DNA of 34,679 bases, from assembly GCA_019115285.1 (NCBI GenBank), contig DXDU01000115.1, forward strand, positions 1-34,679. Direction: 5' to 3'. The position numbers were made by a program, and so were the translations under genes. This DNA comes from Candidatus Acutalibacter pullistercoris. Lineage in GTDB: Bacteria; Bacillota; Clostridia; Oscillospirales; Acutalibacteraceae. Positions 31,681-34,679 of this stretch are shown piece by piece. The notes under the pieces were generated by a model, which was not told the DNA's origin, made no database searches, and saw only the letters and a list, made by a program, of their open reading frames with translations. Position 1 is the first letter of the stretch. Every line of letters starts with the position of its first letter.

Positions 31681-33756
31681 ATGAAAACCATGGTGCGTTT
31701 GTTCCGTGACCGTGGACCCAGAGTGACGTTCTGGGAAAAATATGGAGTGAGCATAGGTCTGCGCCCCGGCCGCTGGGAAGCGGCGGCCTCCCTGGGGGTG
31801 CTGGCCTTCTGCGCGGCGTTTTTGCTTGTGCAGCGGCTGTGGGGCTGGGTGGATGAGTCCACCGGCGCCCTGCCCCTGGCAGGCGGGGACGCTGTTCGCT
31901 TTTTGGCCCTGGGGGTCCTGGTGGCCGCCCTGTGGCTGGTGGACCTGCGCCTGCCGGAGAAAGTCCGGCGGTGGCTGGGGCTGGGGCTTTTGCTCCTGCT
32001 GCCCCTGGGGGCCTTCTTCCTGGTGGACCACATCAACGGCACCAACTACGTGAGCTTTTCCGGGGAGAAGATCTTCGCCAACTACCTGTGCTACCTGATG
32101 GTGTTCGCCCTGTGCTTCGCCCTGACCCGCCGGGTGTGGGCCACCATCCTCACAGGGGGAGCGGTCTTCCTGGTGTTCGGCATCGCCAACTACTTTGTCA
32201 CCCAGTTCCGGGGCCAGCCCCTGCTGCTGTGGGACATCCAGGCCATGGGCACCGCCGCCACCGTGGCGGGGGGCTACGAGTACGTCCCCACCGGGGCCAT
32301 GGCCATGGCGGTGCTGTGGTACCTGGGGGCGGTGGCCCTGGCGGTAAAGGTGGGCCCCAGCCCCTGGAAGGGCGTCACCCGCCGGCACAGAATCGCCCAG
32401 CGGGGCGTGGCGGCCCTGGTGGCGGCGGCCCTGTTCTGCGTGGTGTTCCCCCTCAACATGCTGCCGGACATGGGCATCTCCGTGTGGGGGTGGAACCAGC
32501 GGGCCAGCTCCGACCTGACGGGGATCACCGCCGGGTTCTTCGCCAACCTCCAGGAGGGGCTGGTGGAAGAGCCGGAGGGCTATTCCCCAGAGAAGATAGA
32601 AGCCCTGGGAGAGGAGCTGGAGGACCTGCCGGAGCTGTCCCCCTTGGGCGACCCGGGGGAGTCCCCCACCATCGTGGCGGTGATGGACGAGTCCTTCGCG
32701 GATTTTTCCGCTGTGGGGGACGTGGAGCTCTCCACGGACAACCTGTCCTTCCTCCACAGCCTGCAGCGTCGGGACGACGTGATCTGGGGCACGGCCTACT
32801 CCTCGGTGTTCGGGGGGAACACCTGCAACAGCGAGTTCGAGTTCCTCACCGGGAACACCATGGCCTTCCTCCCCGCGGGGAGCAAGCCTTACCAGCAGTA
32901 CATAGAAGGGGAGCAGAGCTCCCTGGCCCAGCTGCTGGGGGACCAGGGCTACCGCTGCGTGGCGGTGCACCCGGGAGACCCCACCGCCTGGGACCGGGAG
33001 GAAGTCTACCCCCTGCTGGGCTTTGACGAGTTCGTGGACGTGGAGGACTTCGACGTGCCCCGGCTGCTGGAGCACCGCCTGACCAGCGACCGCTCCACCT
33101 TCGACCAGCTGATTTACGAGTACGAGCACAAAGAGGAGGGAGAGCCCCTGTTCCTCTTTGGGGTGACCATACAGAACCACGGGGGCTACGAGGACGAGAC
33201 CACCAGGACCGCCGTAGAGGTGAAGGGGATGGAGGGACTGTTCCCCCAGGCGGAGCAGTACCTGACCCTGACCCAGAAGTCCGACCAGGCCCTGGAATAC
33301 CTGCTCAGCTACTTTTCCCGGCAGGAGGACCCGGTGGTGGTGCTGTTCTTCGGGGACCACTGGCCCAATCTGGAGGAGGAATTCCTCTCTCAGGTGCTGG
33401 GCACAGACGTAAACGCCCTGAGCCTGAAAAACACCATGCGGGAGTACCAGGTGCCCTTCGCCATCTGGGCCAACTACCCCCTGGAGGGCCAGGAGATCGA
33501 CGGGGTGAGCCTGAATTACCTCTCCGGGCTGCTGCTGCGGGCGGCGGGGCTGGAGGGCTCCCCCTACCTGAACTTTTTAGAGCAGCTGCGCGGGCAGGTG
33601 CCGGTGATCACCGGGGTGGGGACCATCGACAAAAACGGGGAGCAGTACCCCGTGGGCGAGCACACCCCCTGGGACGAGCTGCTGGAACAGTATGAGATGC
33701 TGCAGTACAACAACATGTTCGGCGAAGAGGAAACAGACGCCGGGCTGTTCCGATAG
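31681..33756 (+). CDS. LTA synthase family protein (phosphoglycerol transferase type)
   Basis: A 691-aa membrane protein with five transmembrane segments in the first 265 residues and an extracytoplasmic sulfatase-fold catalytic domain (about 335-630). The metal-site Asp/Glu is in VAVMDESFADF, the nucleophile Thr about 381 in FGGNTCNSEFEFLTG, and metal Asp/His about 559-560 in LFFGDHWPN. Such enzymes move glycerol-phosphate from phosphatidylglycerol to polymers or lipids. Of the ATGs at 31666, 31681 and 31690, 31681 has AGGAAAG about five bases ahead. It follows wecB by 34 nt in the operon, so it may decorate or build the polymer started by the upstream genes. Confidence 0.92.
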   Translation: MKTMVRLFRDRGPRVTFWEKYGVSIGLRPGRWEAAASLGVLAFCAAFLLVQRLWGWVDESTGALPLAGGDAVRFLALGVLVAALWLVDLRLPEKVRRWLGLGLLLLLPLGAFFLVDHINGTNYVSFSGEKIFANYLCYLMVFALCFALTRRVWATILTGGAVFLVFGIANYFVTQFRGQPLLLWDIQAMGTAATVAGGYEYVPTGAMAMAVLWYLGAVALAVKVGPSPWKGVTRRHRIAQRGVAALVAAALFCVVFPLNMLPDMGISVWGWNQRASSDLTGITAGFFANLQEGLVEEPEGYSPEKIEALGEELEDLPELSPLGDPGESPTIVAVMDESFADFSAVGDVELSTDNLSFLHSLQRRDDVIWGTAYSSVFGGNTCNSEFEFLTGNTMAFLPAGSKPYQQYIEGEQSSLAQLLGDQGYRCVAVHPGDPTAWDREEVYPLLGFDEFVDVEDFDVPRLLEHRLTSDRSTFDQLIYEYEHKEEGEPLFLFGVTIQNHGGYEDETTRTAVEVKGMEGLFPQAEQYLTLTQKSDQALEYLLSYFSRQEDPVVVLFFGDHWPNLEEEFLSQVLGTDVNALSLKNTMREYQVPFAIWANYPLEGQEIDGVSLNYLSGLLLRAAGLEGSPYLNFLEQLRGQVPVITGVGTIDKNGEQYPVGEHTPWDELLEQYEMLQYNNMFGEEETDAGLFR

Positions 33757-33782
33757 ACCGGGAGAAAAGGAGAGAGCGAACC

Positions 33783-34436
33783 ATGGCGAAAGTGGCGGTA
33801 CGGCGGGTCAACGAGTGGGACGGCCCGGCCATGCTGAAAATCTATGCCCCCTACACAGGCACCTGCGCCGCCCCCGAGGCGGCGCTCCCCCCGCTGCCGG
33901 AGTACGTGCAGCGCATCGACCGGTACACCTACGGCCTGGGGTGGCTGCTGTGCGAGATCGACTGCCAGCCCGCGGGGTTCTGCCACCTGCGGGAGGACCC
34001 CTTCGACCCGGAGGACCCCTGGTCGGTGGAGTTCCAGGTCTACGTCAAGGAGGGGCAGCACCGCCAGGGCGTGGGCAAGGCGCTGTGGACCCTGATGCGG
34101 GACATGCTGGAGATGGGCAGCCGCCGGCGGGTGGTGGTCCGGGTGGACCGGGAAAACCGGGAGGCGCTGGGCTTTTTCGCCGCCATGGGCTTTGAAAGCC
34201 TGGCGGACGTCCCCCAGGAAGAGGGGGCGGTGTGGCTCTCTTACCGGCTGAAGCCCTGGGACCCCCAGGCCCGCCGCCCGGTGAAGCCCTACCTGGTGGA
34301 AGCCGCCGACTACGAAGCCGCCCGGGAACACGCCGCGGGGATGGTTCGCGGGGCGCGTGCCCGCGCTGGGGCGGTTGGCACCGCAGGCCAGGAAAATCCC
34401 TCTGCACTTCGTGCGCCGGGATTTTGGGCGGGTTGA
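33783..34436 (+). CDS. GNAT family N-acetyltransferase with repeat-derived C-terminus
   Basis: A 217-aa cytoplasmic acyltransferase. The N-terminal MAKVAVRRVNEWDGPAMLKIYAPYT and the acetyl-CoA loop VYVKEGQHRQGVGKALW (Q-x-x-G-x-G/A) are typical of the phosphinothricin-acetyltransferase-like branch, as is the NREALGFFAAMGF motif. Substrate is unknown. The domain ends near residue 185. The last ~33 codons (ARARAGAVGTAGQENPSALRAPGFWAG region) are read through an intergenic repeat that also occurs at window positions 1-50. Start ATG follows AGGAGAG. Confidence 0.88.
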   Translation: MAKVAVRRVNEWDGPAMLKIYAPYTGTCAAPEAALPPLPEYVQRIDRYTYGLGWLLCEIDCQPAGFCHLREDPFDPEDPWSVEFQVYVKEGQHRQGVGKALWTLMRDMLEMGSRRRVVVRVDRENREALGFFAAMGFESLADVPQEEGAVWLSYRLKPWDPQARRPVKPYLVEAADYEAAREHAAGMVRGARARAGAVGTAGQENPSALRAPGFWAG

Positions 34437-34679
34437 CCGCACCTGGTGCGGTAGAGACAATTAAAAGTTTTTGGTCAAGCTTTTTTCAAAAAGCTTGCAG
34501 AGCGCGAGACGGCGTCTCGCGACCTTAAGAGCGGCGCAGCCGCGAGAGAAGAGGGTAGGAGCATTGTCATACCAGCCCGTAGGGCTGTAAACAATGCTCC
34601 GGCCCTTTTTCTTGTTGCCAGCCCCTGCGCTGGGGGGTCACCCTGGGTGAAGCCTACCCCCTGGTCTCACCTGCCGGCT
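34431..34679 (+). repeat. R-module repeat, copy R4, continuing off the window
   Basis: The leading hairpin accgcac-ctg-gtgcggt (34436-34452) is followed by the R module at 34463-34621. The second stem is gcgagac-ggc-gtctcgc, identical to R3. The long ggagcattgt/acaatgctcc stem has inner cagccc-gta-gggctg. After gttgcca the sequence ends in ccccctggtctcacctgccggct, the same lead-in as before P1, so a P module probably lies just beyond the window. Confidence 0.85.

Overview
The window is a piece of a high-GC Bacillota chromosome. Gene style suggests a gut Oscillospiraceae-type clostridium of the Flavonifractor/Oscillibacter kind: strong AGGAGG ribosome-binding sites, TTGACA-17-TATAAT promoters, a 2-hydroxyacyl-CoA dehydratase-type activator, PadR/HAAS, DUF4364, dockerin and LtaS/TagA/WecB families. 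The genus is an inference. Most genes are very GC-rich; one two-gene block (15.4-16.9 kb) is clearly AT-richer and looks acquired.

Layout. 0.2-1.2 kb (-): three small uncharacterised helical proteins in a tight operon, divergent from a YfcE/MJ0936-type phosphodiesterase and a phosphohexomutase (1.3-3.6 kb, +). 4.2-6.9 kb (+): a regulated-looking promoter with a short leader terminator, a lipoprotein, a membrane-anchored protein and a MATE exporter. 7.0-8.1 kb (-): a DegV fatty-acid-binding protein whose 3' end and terminator have been copied into a tandem array. 8.1-8.55 kb: a 33-aa hydrophobic peptide gene with its own promoter and structured leader, opposed by a perfect-consensus promoter and terminator for a ~90-nt antisense RNA; this is a candidate type I toxin-antitoxin module. 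8.6-12.9 kb (-): a split acyl-CoA dehydratase activase system. 13.2-15.0 kb (+): a hotdog thioesterase translationally coupled to a GH27 glycosidase. 15.4-16.8 kb (-): an AT-rich PadR-HAAS pair. 16.9-20.0 kb (+): an ABC exporter operon with a 5'-truncated first permease and an acyl-carrier-related small protein. 21-24.8 kb: tRNA-Val (-), a DHHW/SGNH-type protein, DUF4364, and a membrane-anchored protein ending in a dockerin. 24.9-27.3 kb (+): a GH36 alpha-galactosidase and tRNA-Lys. 28.2-33.8 kb (+): a surface-polymer operon (polyprenyl-phosphate sugar transferase, TagA, WecB, LtaS-like), then a GNAT acetyltransferase.

The long gene-free stretches (3.6-4.2, 15.0-15.4, 20.0-21.0, 27.4-28.0 and 34.46-34.68 kb) are filled by one modular repeat family. 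It has an R module (several hairpins, always just after a plus-strand gene), a P module (ccccctccc/gggaggggg palindrome) and a B module (aaagggggg hairpin). Stem sequences differ between copies but pairing is kept, so secondary structure appears to be maintained. A separate perfect DNA cloverleaf sits between tagA and wecB.

Functionally, the surface operon is coherent: WecB makes UDP-ManNAc, TagA uses it on a lipid-linked acceptor, and the LtaS-like enzyme adds polyol-phosphate. The two alpha-galactosidase-type enzymes point to use of galactosides. The most interesting new candidates are the 8.1-8.55 kb toxin/antisense module, the modular covarying repeats, the cloverleaf, and the decayed exporter locus.
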